DNA from: Candidatus Tectimicrobiota bacterium
GTDB taxonomy: Bacteria; Tectomicrobia; Entotheonellia; Entotheonellales; Entotheonellaceae
Direction of reading: 5' to 3'
NCBI GenBank assembly: GCA_026005175.1
Contig: BPKO01000001.1
Coordinates: 868,001-932,000, forward strand
DNA: 64,000 bases
Within the stretch, counting starts at the first letter, position 1. Every line of letters begins with the position of its first letter. Made by a program: the position numbers and the translations under genes. The notes beneath the pieces are model-generated. The model was not told the DNA's origin. It ran no database searches and saw nothing but the letters and a program-made list of their open reading frames with translations. Positions 18,965-27,893 of the stretch are shown here, in pieces.

Positions 18965-21067
18965 TCAGGTGCCCATGGGCATGCTGGTGGCCTTGCGCAG
19001 GCAGCGGATCTCAACCTGGTCGCCCGGCTGCACCCCAAGCATCCGTTGTCCCTTGCTGTCCAGCGGAACCGCCGTCTCCGGGGCATGGGCGTCGACTTCC
19101 ACCCAGGCCCGCAGGGGCGCGCCGTGGCGCCCCCAGAGCTCCACCAGGTCGCCGGCAGCCAGCTGCAGCGACGCCGCCAGAGCGGGGTGCAGCACCACGA
19201 CCCGGTGCTTGCCCTCCTGGCCGCGGTAGGGATCGGCGTCGCTGTGCTGCACGCGCACCCGCCGCGCGGCCGCCCGCAGCGCCTGCCGCAGCGCGGCCGT
19301 GGCTTCAGGGTCTGGGGAACCGTCGTCGCGCAGCACCACCCCATAGACCTGGCGCGCCTTTTCCGCACTGAGGTAGCCCTCGCGCACGTCGGCGGCCACC
19401 TCCTCGGGGGCGCGCGCCAGCGGCGACCCGTAGCCGCCACCGCCCGCCGACTCCATGACCACCACGTCGCCTTCTTGCAAGGGAAAGCCGGTCACTTTGC
19501 CGGGCGTGGCAAAGGGGAGTTCTTTCCCGCCGCGCACCACCGTGGTGCGCACCGGCGCCGCGGCATAGCCCCCGCAGACGCCAAAGGGAGGAAGCACGGC
19601 ACGGTCGGCAAGCACCGAATAGGCCCCCCGCGGGCTCAGCAAGCGCACCTCGCGGCGCCCGCCCAGCCCGCCGCGGAATTGGCCGTCGCCGCCCGAGTCG
19701 GGGCGCAATGCCAGGCGCTCGACGCGCAGCGGGAACTCGATTTCCAGCGCCTCTGCCGGCAGCACGGTTTTGATGTCTCCAAAGTCGAGGTTGCCCATCA
19801 CACTTACCCCATCGCCGCCGCCGTAAGCGCCGTTGCCCCCGGCCAGGGCGTCGTAATAGACGAAGGGTTCGCCGCGGCGCCCGTTAGCCCCCCCGATGGC
19901 ATTGGGAAACGAGGTTCCGCACAGGTCGCCGCACACCCGCTCGGGAATCACCTGGGCCAGCGCGCCCAGGGTCACCGACGCGGCCCGCTTGCGCACTTCT
20001 CCGTGCGCCCCGGCCGGGGCGTAAGGGCCGACGTTGGTAATGGTTTTCTCCGGCGCCGTCACCGTGATGGCGCGAAAGACGCCGCTGTTGATCGGGCCTT
20101 CGGGGTCGAGCACCGCCTTGAGCGCCGCAAAGACGCCGGTGGCGGTAACCGCCAGGGAGGCGTTGACCACCCCGGCCACCTGCGGCGAAGAGCCACTAAA
20201 GTCGGCGTAGAGGTGGTCGCCGGCGATGGTGAGCGTGAGGTGCATGAGCACCGGATCGAGGCGGCCGTCGTGGTAAAACTCGAGGTAGTCCTCGTACTCG
20301 TACACCCCGTCGGGCAAGGCGCGGATCTGCGCCCGCATGCGCGCCTCGGAGCGCGCCAGGTTCCACTCGACGCAGCGCAAGAAGGTGTCGCGGCCGTACT
20401 TCTTGACCATTTCCAGAATCCGCTGCTCGGCGGTCTTGAGCGCCGCCACGGCGGCCCAGAAGTCGCCCTCGCGCTCGTGCGGCACGCGCATGTTGGCCCA
20501 CAGCAGGGCGAGCGCGGCGCGGTTAAAAACGCCGCGCTCGCAGATCTTGAGGGGCGGGATGCGCACCCCTTCCTGGTAAATCTCGGTAGAGAGCCCGGAG
20601 TAGCTCCCCGGCACCATGCCGCCCACGTCGGTCCAGTGCTCGCGCACGGCCGGGAAGACAAACAGCGCGCCATCGAGAAAAACGGGATAAATCAGGGTGA
20701 CGTCGTTGAGGTGGGTGCCGCCGCGGTAGGGGTCGTTGAGCAGGATGAGGTCGCCCGGCTGCAAGTCGCCGGCAAAGTCCGCCATGGCGCACTGCACTGA
20801 CCAGGGCAAGGGGATGACGTGGCCGGGGTGGTCCTCTCCCTGGGCAATGAGGCGCGTCTGGGGATCAAAGAGGCCGCAGGAAAAGTCGTCCATCTCGTAG
20901 ATGACCGAGGAGTACGCCGTGCTTTTGACCGCGGCGCGCATCTCGCGCACGATGGCTTGCAGCCCCTCGCAGACGCACTCCAGGGTGATGGGATCGACTT
21001 CGGGCAGCGCCGCCTCGGACGTGCCCGAAGGGTGTCCTTTGCCCGTTGGCATGCTCCTGCTCCCCAT
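18965..21067 (-). CDS. hyuB: Hydantoinase B/oxoprolinase family protein
   Basis: A 700-residue partner subunit of HyuA. Landmarks of the family in order: DPITLECVCEGLQAIVREM, STAYSSVIYEMDDFSCGLFD, GHVIPLPWSVQ, GDLILLNDPYRGGTHLNDVTLI, TDVGGMVPGS, FSGSSPQVAGVVNA, SVMGNLDFGD, and a Gly-rich GGGGYGSPLARAPE tail. The extra C-terminal 90 residues (RVRVQHSDADPYRG..., GDQVEIRCLR) resemble the short C-domain seen in some acetophenone carboxylase-like beta chains. Together HyuA and HyuB use ATP to open hydantoin, oxoproline or related substrates, or carboxylate ketones; which one is not visible. The start is either this ATG (AAAGAGG upstream) or one five codons later with GGGGAG. A remnant of an amidase gene lies just upstream. 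Confidence 0.83.
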   Translation of the reverse strand: MGSRSMPTGKGHPSGTSEAALPEVDPITLECVCEGLQAIVREMRAAVKSTAYSSVIYEMDDFSCGLFDPQTRLIAQGEDHPGHVIPLPWSVQCAMADFAGDLQPGDLILLNDPYRGGTHLNDVTLIYPVFLDGALFVFPAVREHWTDVGGMVPGSYSGLSTEIYQEGVRIPPLKICERGVFNRAALALLWANMRVPHEREGDFWAAVAALKTAEQRILEMVKKYGRDTFLRCVEWNLARSEARMRAQIRALPDGVYEYEDYLEFYHDGRLDPVLMHLTLTIAGDHLYADFSGSSPQVAGVVNASLAVTATGVFAALKAVLDPEGPINSGVFRAITVTAPEKTITNVGPYAPAGAHGEVRKRAASVTLGALAQVIPERVCGDLCGTSFPNAIGGANGRRGEPFVYYDALAGGNGAYGGGDGVSVMGNLDFGDIKTVLPAEALEIEFPLRVERLALRPDSGGDGQFRGGLGGRREVRLLSPRGAYSVLADRAVLPPFGVCGGYAAAPVRTTVVRGGKELPFATPGKVTGFPLQEGDVVVMESAGGGGYGSPLARAPEEVAADVREGYLSAEKARQVYGVVLRDDGSPDPEATAALRQALRAAARRVRVQHSDADPYRGQEGKHRVVVLHPALAASLQLAAGDLVELWGRHGAPLRAWVEVDAHAPETAVPLDSKGQRMLGVQPGDQVEIRCLRKATSMPMGT

Positions 21068-21102
21068 AACAAGCCTCTTTGGCCGGCGCGCGGGCATTGC
21101 CA

Positions 21103-21260
21103 TCAAAGCGGCGGCCTCTTGAGGTGCCACTCGGTGCTCGCTTCGTACGCCTGCCCCACCCGGAGCACCATTGCCTCGTCAAAGGGCTTGCCCACGACCT
21201 GAAGCCCGATAGGGAGGTTCTCCTTGGAAAACCCGCAGGGCGGGGTAGCGGCATCGTATC
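21103..21260 (-). pseudogene. C-terminal remnant of an amidase-signature enzyme
   Basis: About 50 codons read PPCGFSKENLPIGLQVVGKPFDEAMVLRVGQAYEASTEWH, the standard last segment of amidase/GatA-family enzymes, ending normally with a stop. The Ser-Ser-Lys catalytic region, some 400 residues in the family, is absent upstream in every frame. An amidase beside hydantoinase genes would fit a joint role, so this looks like a deletion scar. Confidence 0.6.
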
Positions 21261-21654
21261 CGGGGCGTGTGGGGGTGTCAAGACAAAGCCCCGCGGCGCT
21301 CTGGATGCTCAAGGTTCATCTTGAATCTTCCCGCCGGGGTACAGCAGGGAGCGCTGCGCCCAAGCACATCCTTGTCCTGGGGGTTGCCCCTGCGGCGGAC
21401 ACCTTTTGGCGGCCTTTATTGCCTGGCCTGGCCGATTGCGGGCTTCCGGATGTGAGCTTGAAAGCGTACTCGGCACGCTGCGGGCGACATCCGGAAAACG
21501 CTGGCGGATTCCCCGGGGGCTGCGGGATGTCCGCTAAGGCCGTTTTCGCGGACGCTTCCGCCGATGCAGTACCTGTAGCGTCTCCGGAGGAACGGGCCAG
21601 GATCGCAGTGCCATCCTGGGAAGCGCGCGCTTCCTTGGGCGCAGGTGGCTTTCT
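21261..21654. other. Gap without a supported gene
   Basis: About 390 bases between the amidase remnant and the prenyltransferase gene. Short open frames exist on both strands, but none resembles a known protein or has a ribosome site. It may be the decayed edge of the amidase deletion. Confidence 0.4.
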
Positions 21655-22995
21655 TTACCTGACTCCCACTGCCACGCCGACAACCACGAGGAGGCCAAAG
21701 ACAAAGTGCAGCTGGGCGGTCAGCAGGTCGAGGAAGGTGAAGGCCACGCGCATCGGACGAAAAGCGATCTGTACGTTGCGCCAGGCGAGGGGCAGCGACA
21801 GCGCCGTCAGCAGGCACCACCACGGCAGGACGCCGGCCTCCATCAGGGCCAGCGTGACAGCGTAGGCGCCGACGACAAGGAACAGGTAGTACACGCTGGA
21901 GCCGTGGGAGCCAAGCAGCTGGGCCACCGTCACGTAACCGCTCTGGCGATCCTCTTCCACATCACGGAAGTTGTTGCCGTGCAGCACACCCACCGTGAGC
22001 AGTCCCGGCGGAACGGCCGCGAGGACTGGGGCCCAGGCGAGCTGTTGTGCCTGGACGTAGAAAGCGCCAAGCGCCATCAGCGGCCCGAAGGCCAGAAAAA
22101 CGGCCGCGTCGCCTAGTGCCCGATATTTTAGGCCAAGTGGCGGGGCCGTGTAGCTGACGCCGATAACGACGCCGACCAGCCCGAGCCACAGCACCGGCCA
22201 CCCGCGAAGCCACGCGAGGGTTAGACCGATGAGCCCGCCGAGCGTCAGGAGCGCCGCACCGAAAAGCAGCACCTGGCGGGGCGTCAGCAGCCCGTCCACC
22301 AAGACGCGGCTGGAGCCGAGCACCGTCCAACGATCGGCACCACGGCGGTAATCCATGTAGTCGCTGAGCACGTTAACGCCGGCGTGCAGCAGCAGCGCCC
22401 CCAGGAGCGTGGCAACGAGGAGGGCCCAGTCGCGCGCCGGAGACAGCAGCGCTCCGAGCACCACCGAGATGAGCGTGACCGTGAAGGAGAAGGCGCGCAC
22501 CGCCTGGAAGTAGCGCTTCCAGAGGGGCCGAGGGGTGTTGAGCACCGTTCGGAAGGCCTCGCGCACCTGCTCGTCAACCGTGACCTCGGCCCGGGGCTTC
22601 CAGTCACCGGTGAAGTCCGAAATATACAGCTTCGTGGGGCGGATACGGACTACTTGCACGCCAGGGAAGGCCTTGGCAAAAGCCACCAGTTCAAAGGCGT
22701 TGCGAAAGATGAGGTGCCGCTCCGGGCGCTCGGCGATGTCTCCCAAGATCTCGGCGACACCCTCCCCTTGGATGAAGCGGTCGGGGACGCCGTGCTCGAT
22801 GACGAAGAAGACGTGAGGATTGGCCTTGATGTTGCGAAAGTTTCGGCCCTGCTCCAAGGCCACATAGAGATCGCCTTCGTGCTCGGCGAAGTAAACCTTG
22901 CCGGCCCACACCTGGCCATCGGTGTGGCTGACTAAGGTCAGCGTCTTGTTGCGGCGGAAGATCTCTTTTGCGGCGTGGAGCGCGGCCCAGTCCAT
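21655..22995 (-). CDS. PPOX-domain/UbiA prenyltransferase fusion protein
   Basis: A 446-residue protein joining two families. Residues 1-150 form a pyridoxamine 5'-phosphate oxidase-like split barrel (LVSHTDGQVWAGKVYFAEHEGDLYVALEQGRNFRNIKANPHV..., RIRPTKLYISDFTGDWKPR). This barrel usually binds FMN, F420 or heme. Residues 160-446 are a polytopic UbiA/MenA-type prenyltransferase with both Asp-rich motifs: NVLSDYMDYRRGAD and NNFRDVEEDRQSG. About eight hydrophobic segments follow the order expected. MenA-like enzymes attach a polyprenyl chain to a naphthoate or other ring. The start is uncertain: ATG at MDWAAL or a TTG five codons earlier. The gene is not in an obvious quinone operon. Confidence 0.75.
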   Translation of the reverse strand: MDWAALHAAKEIFRRNKTLTLVSHTDGQVWAGKVYFAEHEGDLYVALEQGRNFRNIKANPHVFFVIEHGVPDRFIQGEGVAEILGDIAERPERHLIFRNAFELVAFAKAFPGVQVVRIRPTKLYISDFTGDWKPRAEVTVDEQVREAFRTVLNTPRPLWKRYFQAVRAFSFTVTLISVVLGALLSPARDWALLVATLLGALLLHAGVNVLSDYMDYRRGADRWTVLGSSRVLVDGLLTPRQVLLFGAALLTLGGLIGLTLAWLRGWPVLWLGLVGVVIGVSYTAPPLGLKYRALGDAAVFLAFGPLMALGAFYVQAQQLAWAPVLAAVPPGLLTVGVLHGNNFRDVEEDRQSGYVTVAQLLGSHGSSVYYLFLVVGAYAVTLALMEAGVLPWWCLLTALSLPLAWRNVQIAFRPMRVAFTFLDLLTAQLHFVFGLLVVVGVAVGVR

Positions 22996-23162
22996 CCCTT
23001 TGCAACCCAATGCCTATTCAAAGGCACGCCGTGCCACCGGTGGCAGCCAAAGGGTGTCAGGAGTGTTCAGCGGAGGAAAATACCCCTCTGGGGCTTGCAC
23101 CCCGAGGGAGCCTACAACCCGCGCCCTGTGAGGTGGCGGCTGACAGGGACTCTGACAGCGAC

Positions 23163-23185
23163 GAGCCCCGCATTAAGCGGGGCTC
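23163..23185. terminator. Perfect 9-bp hairpin downstream of tRNA-Leu
   Basis: GAGCCCCGC and GCGGGGCTC pair around ATTAA. No T tract follows on either strand, so it is either a weak terminator for the tRNA transcript or an RNA-processing stop. Confidence 0.45.
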
Positions 23186-23236
23186 AGCCAGAAAAAGCAA
23201 GCTTCATCACTACAGACAGCCGGTTGGTTTCTCAAG

Positions 23237-23321
23237 TGCCGAAGGGGAGACTTGAACTCCCACGGGCACGAGGCCCACATGACCCTGAATCATGCGCGTC
23301 TGCCAATTCCGCCACTTCGGC
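23237..23321 (-). tRNA. tRNA-Leu (anticodon CAG)
   Basis: An 85-base class II tRNA on the minus strand. The acceptor stem GCCGAAG pairs with CTTCGGC and is followed by discriminator A. The D-arm region reads TGGCGGAATTGGCAGACGC, as in leucine tRNAs. The anticodon loop TTCAGGG gives CAG, decoding CUG, the main Leu codon in this GC-rich genome. The extended variable arm and the TTCAAGTC T-loop are present. The 3' CCA is not encoded. Confidence 0.93.
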
Positions 23322-23384
23322 GCCGTTACCGGTCAAGTAATATACGCCCTTTTGCCGGAGTTTGCAACCCGCTGCCGGGTGCCG

Positions 23385-24896
23385 TCAGTCACAGACAGGC
23401 ACAGGGGGGCGTGGTCCCACGTGGTGCACGCGCACCGGCTGCCGGCGGCCGCGGAGCCGCGCTTCCAGCGTGCGGTAAACGACGACTTCTTGCCCCACTT
23501 GCTGTAGGGTGCCGTCGCTCACCAGCACCTCCCCACTCGAAACCAGGGCCTGCAAGCGCTGGGCCACGTTGACCATGTCCCCGACTGCCGTGTACTCCAT
23601 GCGCTGCTCGGAGCCGATGTTGCCCACAATCGCCTCCCCGGTGTTGATGCTGATGCCCAGCTCCAGGGTAGGCAGCCCCTGCGCGCGCCGTGTCTTGTTG
23701 AGTTCGGCCACCGCCTGCTGCATGGCAAAGGCCGCCCGCACCGCCCGCACCGCGTGGTCGGGCTGGACGAGCGGCGCGCCAAACAAGGCCAGCAGGCCAT
23801 CGCCAAGGAATTTGTCAAGGGTCCCCTGGGACTGGAAGACGCTGGCCACCATGGCCTCGAGATACTGGTTGAGGACGGCCACCACCGTCTCGGGGGGGTG
23901 CTGCTCGGCAAAGGCCGTAAAATGCCGCAGGTCGGCAAACAGCACGCTGAGCTGCCGCCGGTTGCCGGCCAGCGCAGGCCGGTGCTGGCCGGCCAGCACC
24001 TGTTCGAGCACCGGCTGGCTCAGGTAGCGGCTGAAGGTCTCGCGCAGGAGCTCGCGCTTGGAGATGTCGTCGATAAGGACGATGACCCCTCGGTTTTCCC
24101 CCTTGTGGTTGTAAAACACCTGCCCTTTGATGTAGCAGTACGCCTCGCGACCGTCGGCCGTCTGCAGCCGGTGCTTGCGCAGGGTAATCGTCCCCTGGCG
24201 CTCGACTTCCTCGGCAAACTCCGCGATGGGCAAGCCGCGCACGTCGCCAAAGACCTCTTCCACCGTCTTGCCGACCAGATCGGCCGCACTGCGGCCGGTG
24301 AGGCGCTCCATGGCCCGGTTGACCTTGAGAATGCGGTGCGTTTCTTTGTCGGCGACCAGCAGCCCGCTGGTCACGCTCTGTAGAATGCTCTCGTTGAACT
24401 CCTGCAGCGTTTGCACCTCGTCGCCCACGCGCACGAGCTGCGCTTCAAGCTGGCGGCTGTAAGCTTGCAGCTGCGCCTGCTGGCGGCGAAAGAGGTCCCG
24501 CGCCTGCGTTTCGTAGTGGGCGACCAGGCGGGTGAGGAGGGCGTCTTTGAGCCCGTGCAGGCGCTGGAGCGCCTCGGCAAGGCGGGCAGTGTCAGTGCCA
24601 TAACACTCCCGCAGCAGGTCCAGGAGGAGGTCCCCAAAGGCCGTAAAGCCGCGATGCAGCACCGCCAGCGGCAGCTCGGTGACGGTGCGCGAAACGACCA
24701 GGCTGGCCAGAAAGCGCTCGAGAGGCGCCAGGTCGTTGGCGCGCAAGGCGTCGAGGAACGCCGCCACCCCCCGCGCGATCCAGGCCCGCACCTCTTGCGG
24801 CTCCAGGGGCACCGCGGCGGCCAGGGTCGGGTAAATGCGTGCCAGCAGGGCGTCGACGATGCGCTCGGCGCGCGCGGAAAAAAACGCCAGGAGCAC
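23385..24896 (-). CDS. PAS-containing class III adenylate cyclase
   Basis: A 503-residue signalling enzyme. Residues 1-150 are helical (possible globin-like or RsbR-like sensor fold, not identified). A coiled stretch (about 140-175) and a PAS domain (about 170-290: ESILQSVTSGLLVADKETHRILKVNRAMERLTG) follow. The cyclase domain is residues 310-490. It has the metal Asp in LSVLFADLRHFTAFAE, the adenine-selecting Lys and second Asp in DKFLGDGLLALFG, and YTAVGDMVNVAQRLQ with the transition-state Asn/Arg pair. All catalytic residues appear present, so it should make cAMP. No membrane segment is evident. It is divergent from rlmN and lies behind tRNA-Leu. Confidence 0.85.
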   Translation of the reverse strand: MLLAFFSARAERIVDALLARIYPTLAAAVPLEPQEVRAWIARGVAAFLDALRANDLAPLERFLASLVVSRTVTELPLAVLHRGFTAFGDLLLDLLRECYGTDTARLAEALQRLHGLKDALLTRLVAHYETQARDLFRRQQAQLQAYSRQLEAQLVRVGDEVQTLQEFNESILQSVTSGLLVADKETHRILKVNRAMERLTGRSAADLVGKTVEEVFGDVRGLPIAEFAEEVERQGTITLRKHRLQTADGREAYCYIKGQVFYNHKGENRGVIVLIDDISKRELLRETFSRYLSQPVLEQVLAGQHRPALAGNRRQLSVLFADLRHFTAFAEQHPPETVVAVLNQYLEAMVASVFQSQGTLDKFLGDGLLALFGAPLVQPDHAVRAVRAAFAMQQAVAELNKTRRAQGLPTLELGISINTGEAIVGNIGSEQRMEYTAVGDMVNVAQRLQALVSSGEVLVSDGTLQQVGQEVVVYRTLEARLRGRRQPVRVHHVGPRPPVPVCD

Positions 24897-24966
24897 GGCC
24901 TTGCCTTTCTTACCGTGTGACCCTACTGTACCAAAACTCGCGCCGCGGTCAACGCCTGAAAAGGTC

Positions 24967-24995
24967 CCGAGGTCCCCTCGGATCTGTGCTACAAT
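24967..24995 (+). promoter_or_regulatory. Extended -10 promoter with inverted repeat, before rlmN
   Basis: TGCTACAAT (24987-24995) is an extended -10. CCGAGG-TCC-CCTCGG (24967-24981) covers the place of the missing -35 box and could be an operator. The gene it serves is rlmN. Confidence 0.35.
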
Positions 24996-25025
24996 CTGAA
25001 GGTAGAGGAGGAGTCCCTAGCGGCG

Positions 25026-26183
25026 ATGGCTCGCATTGACTTGCGCGATTTGACCCTGCCAGAGATGGCCGCCCTGCTTGAGGAAGCGGGGCAGCCTGCC
25101 TACCGCGCCCGCCAGCTGTGTCACTGGGTTTACCAGCGGCTGGTGACTGATTGCGCGCAGATGAGCGACTTGCCGCTTGCCCTGCGGCAGTGGCTGGCCG
25201 AGCGCTGTTACGTCAGCACCTTGACCCTGGTGTGCCGGCAGCAGAGCGTGGACGGCACCGAAAAGTTCCTCTTTGCCCTCGAAGACGGCCGGCAGATCGA
25301 GACGGTGCTGATTCCCGCGCCGCCGCGGCGCACCCTGTGCGTTTCTACCCAGGTGGGCTGTGCCCTTGGTTGCCGCTTTTGCCTCACCGCCCAGGGCGGC
25401 CTGGTGCGCCATCTGCGGCCAGCGGAGATCGTCAATCAGGTGCTGTTTTTCTGCCAGCCCGGCCAGACGCCGCCGCGCCCGTTTACCAACATCGTCTTCA
25501 TGGGCATGGGCGAGCCGCTTGACAACTATCGTGGCACGGTGCAGGCGCTGCGCATCCTCACTGCCCCTTGGGGGGTGGGCATCTCGCCGCGGCGCATCAC
25601 CGTCTCCACCTCGGGGCTGGTCAAGCGCTTGGAAGCCTTTGGCAAGGAAGGGCTGAAAGTCAACCTGGCGGTGTCCCTCAACGCCACCACCGACGAAGTG
25701 CGCTCGCAGCTTATGCCGGTCAACAAGGCCTACCCCCTGGCGCGGCTGCTGGCGGCCTGCCGCGCCTATCCCCTGGCGCCGCGGCAGCGCATTACCTTCG
25801 AGTACGTGCTGCTGGCTGGCGTCAACGACTCCCTGGCCGACGCCCAGCGCTTGGTCAAGCTGCTTCAGGGCCTGCGCTGCAAAGTGAACCTGCTGCCTTT
25901 CAACGAGATCCCCGGCGCTCCCTACCGGCGTCCTGACGACGAGACGGTGCAGCGCTTCCAGGCTTACTTGCTCGCCCACGGCCTGTCGGCTTTTGTGCGC
26001 CAGAGCCGTGGCCGCGACATCTCGGCGGCGTGCGGACAGCTGCGCTACGACGCCCAGGCCCAGCCGGCATTGACAGGCACGCCGCCTTTGGCTATGCTGA
26101 CGCCACCCCGGAGGTCGCAGGGGCAAGAGAAGCCCGGCGCGCGTGCAGAGAGCCGGCGCGTGGAAAGCGCAAGTGCGGACTGA
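25026..26183 (+). CDS. rlmN: 23S rRNA A2503 / tRNA A37 methyltransferase RlmN
   Basis: A 385-residue radical SAM methyltransferase. It has the family N-domain ([32 protein letters not shown]), then the cluster motif CALGCRFC (C-x3-C-x2-C) in [30 protein letters not shown] and the late catalytic Cys in [11 protein letters not shown] follow. A GTEKFLF strand and [10 protein letters not shown] are typical. It methylates C2 of adenosine via a methyl-cysteine intermediate. The last 30 residues (after QPAL) are an unusual Arg/Glu-rich tail that runs up to the coaD start and may not be conserved. AGAGGAGGAG lies upstream, a little far from the ATG. Confidence 0.92.
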   Translation: MARIDLRDLTLPEMAALLEEAGQPAYRARQLCHWVYQRLVTDCAQMSDLPLALRQWLAERCYVSTLTLVCRQQSVDGTEKFLFALEDGRQIETVLIPAPPRRTLCVSTQVGCALGCRFCLTAQGGLVRHLRPAEIVNQVLFFCQPGQTPPRPFTNIVFMGMGEPLDNYRGTVQALRILTAPWGVGISPRRITVSTSGLVKRLEAFGKEGLKVNLAVSLNATTDEVRSQLMPVNKAYPLARLLAACRAYPLAPRQRITFEYVLLAGVNDSLADAQRLVKLLQGLRCKVNLLPFNEIPGAPYRRPDDETVQRFQAYLLAHGLSAFVRQSRGRDISAACGQLRYDAQAQPALTGTPPLAMLTPPRRSQGQEKPGARAESRRVESASAD

Positions 26184-26199
26184 GCAAGAGGAAGCGAGC

Positions 26200-26682
26200 A
26201 TGGCTGTGGCCGTCTACCCGGGGACGTTCGACCCCATCACCAACGGGCACCTTGACCTCATCAAGCGCAGCCTGCGCATGTTCGACCGGCTGATCGTCGC
26301 CATCTTCGACAACCCTATGAAGGGCCCCCTCTTCACGGTGGAAGAACGTCGCCGCCTGGTGGAAGAAGCGACGCGCGGCTTGCCCAACCTCGAGATCGAC
26401 ACCTTCAATACCCTGCTGGTGCTCTATGCCAAGCAGCGCAACGCCGACGTCATCATTCGCGGCTTGCGCGCCATTGCCGACTTTGAGTACGAGTTCCAGA
26501 TGACGCTGATGAATCGGCGGCTAGACGAAAATATCCAGACGGTGTTTTTGATGCCGCGCGAAGAGTACACCTACGTCTCCTCGCGCCTCATCAAGGAGGT
26601 GGCGGCCTATGGCGGTGACGTGGAGCGGCTCGTGCCGCCGCCGGTGGCGGCAGCCCTCAAGGAGAAGTTCCGCCGTCCGTGA
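26200..26682 (+). CDS. coaD: Phosphopantetheine adenylyltransferase
   Basis: A 160-residue CoA-pathway enzyme (fourth step, makes dephospho-CoA). The nucleotidyl-transferase motif is [16 protein letters not shown] (T/HxGH form). The adenylate-binding ISSTLIKE-type motif reads [19 protein letters not shown], and [14 protein letters not shown] is present. Length is standard. The ATG at MAVAVYPG is chosen over an upstream one because it gives the family N-terminus. CAAGAGGAAGCGAGC lies before it. It lies 16 bases after rlmN, and an aminotransferase gene follows 12 bases later. Confidence 0.94.
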   Translation: MAVAVYPGTFDPITNGHLDLIKRSLRMFDRLIVAIFDNPMKGPLFTVEERRRLVEEATRGLPNLEIDTFNTLLVLYAKQRNADVIIRGLRAIADFEYEFQMTLMNRRLDENIQTVFLMPREEYTYVSSRLIKEVAAYGGDVERLVPPPVAAALKEKFRRP

Positions 26683-26694
26683 GAAAGGGGTGCG

Positions 26695-27888
26695 ATGCGC
26701 CTGTCCCAGTTTGCCCAGCGCCTGAAGCCTTCGGAAACACTTGCCATTTCCACCCGTGCCAAGACCCTGCGCGCGCAAGGCCGCGACATCCTCGACTTTG
26801 GCCTGGGGGAGCCGGACTTCCTTACGCCGCCCCACATTATCCGCGCCGCCGAGCGGGCCATGGCCGCGGGCTACACCAAGTACACGCCGCCCAGCGGCCT
26901 GCCGGAGCTGCGGGCGGCCATCGCCGAAAAGCTCAAGCGCGAAAACCAGCTCGACTACCGGCCCGAGCAAATCATCGTTTCGTGTGGGGCCAAGCATGCT
27001 CTCTACAATCTGGCGATGGTCCTTGTGGACCCCGGTGACGAGGTGCTCATTCCCGGCCCCTGCTGGGTGACCTATCCGGCCCAGGTGGCGATGGCCGGCG
27101 GCACGCCGGTGATCATCCCCACCCGCGCCGAGGAGGACTTTAAAGTCTCCGGTGCCTTACTGCGCCGCTACCTGACCCCCAGGACCAAGGGCCTGATCCT
27201 CAACAGCCCCTGCAACCCCACCGGCACCGTGTACACGCCCGAGGAGCTGGAAGACCTGGCGCGCGTGCTGCTCGACACCTCGCTGTTTGTCATCAGCGAC
27301 GAGATCTACGAGCACATCATTTACGATGGCCTTAAGCAGGTTAGCCTGGCCACCCTGCATCCGGCTCTCAAGGAGCGCTGCGTCGTGGTCAACGGCTTTT
27401 CCAAGTCCTACGCGATGACCGGCTGGCGGCTGGGCTACTGTGCCGGACCGCAGGCGGTGATTGAGGCCTGCGGCCGCCTGCAGAGCCAGACGACGAGCAA
27501 CCCCACGGCGTTTGCCCAGGTGGCCGCCATCGAAGCCCTCACCGGCCCGCAAGACAGCGTGCGGCGCATGGCCGAGGAGTTCGAGCGCCGCCGCAACTTC
27601 GTCATCCCGCGCCTCAACGCCATCGACGGCCTGTTCTGTAACTTGCCGCGGGGCGCTTTTTACGCCTTCCCGCGCGTGGAGGGCCTCTTTGGCCGCCGCT
27701 ATCAGGGAAAACCGCTGCAAAACTCGACGGACGTGGTCGCTTTCCTGCTCGACGAGGCCGGGGTGGCCCTGGTGCCCGGGGAAGGCTTTGGCGACAGCCG
27801 TCACCTGCGTCTCTCCTACGCTGCCTCCATGGCCGAGCTGGAGGAAGGGCTGCGGCGTATCGAACAGGCTATCGCGCGCTTGGAGTGA
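26695..27888 (+). CDS. Class I aminotransferase (aspartate aminotransferase type)
   Basis: A 397-residue PLP enzyme of fold type I, subgroup I-gamma. LDFGLGEPDF starts the substrate-binding N-terminus. SPCNPTGTVY and ISDEIYEHIIYDG hold PLP-ring contacts (Asn, Asp, Tyr). The Schiff-base Lys is in FSKSYAMTGWRLGY, and the carboxylate-binding Arg is in SRHLRLSYAAS. The start ISTRAKTLRAQGRDI block is as in AspC/prephenate aminotransferases. The exact amino acid is not provable here. The gene is downstream of coaD and ends six bases before the MFS start, so rlmN-coaD-aminotransferase-MFS is likely one transcript. Confidence 0.87.
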   Translation: MRLSQFAQRLKPSETLAISTRAKTLRAQGRDILDFGLGEPDFLTPPHIIRAAERAMAAGYTKYTPPSGLPELRAAIAEKLKRENQLDYRPEQIIVSCGAKHALYNLAMVLVDPGDEVLIPGPCWVTYPAQVAMAGGTPVIIPTRAEEDFKVSGALLRRYLTPRTKGLILNSPCNPTGTVYTPEELEDLARVLLDTSLFVISDEIYEHIIYDGLKQVSLATLHPALKERCVVVNGFSKSYAMTGWRLGYCAGPQAVIEACGRLQSQTTSNPTAFAQVAAIEALTGPQDSVRRMAEEFERRRNFVIPRLNAIDGLFCNLPRGAFYAFPRVEGLFGRRYQGKPLQNSTDVVAFLLDEAGVALVPGEGFGDSRHLRLSYAASMAELEEGLRRIEQAIARLE

Positions 27889-27893
27889 TTGCC

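Noticed and set aside
18533-20800. A 755-codon open frame antisense to hyuA/hyuB
   Set aside because: Long antisense frames are expected in G/C-rich DNA; its translation is Gln/His/Arg-rich without motifs, while hyuB on the other strand is a clear family member.
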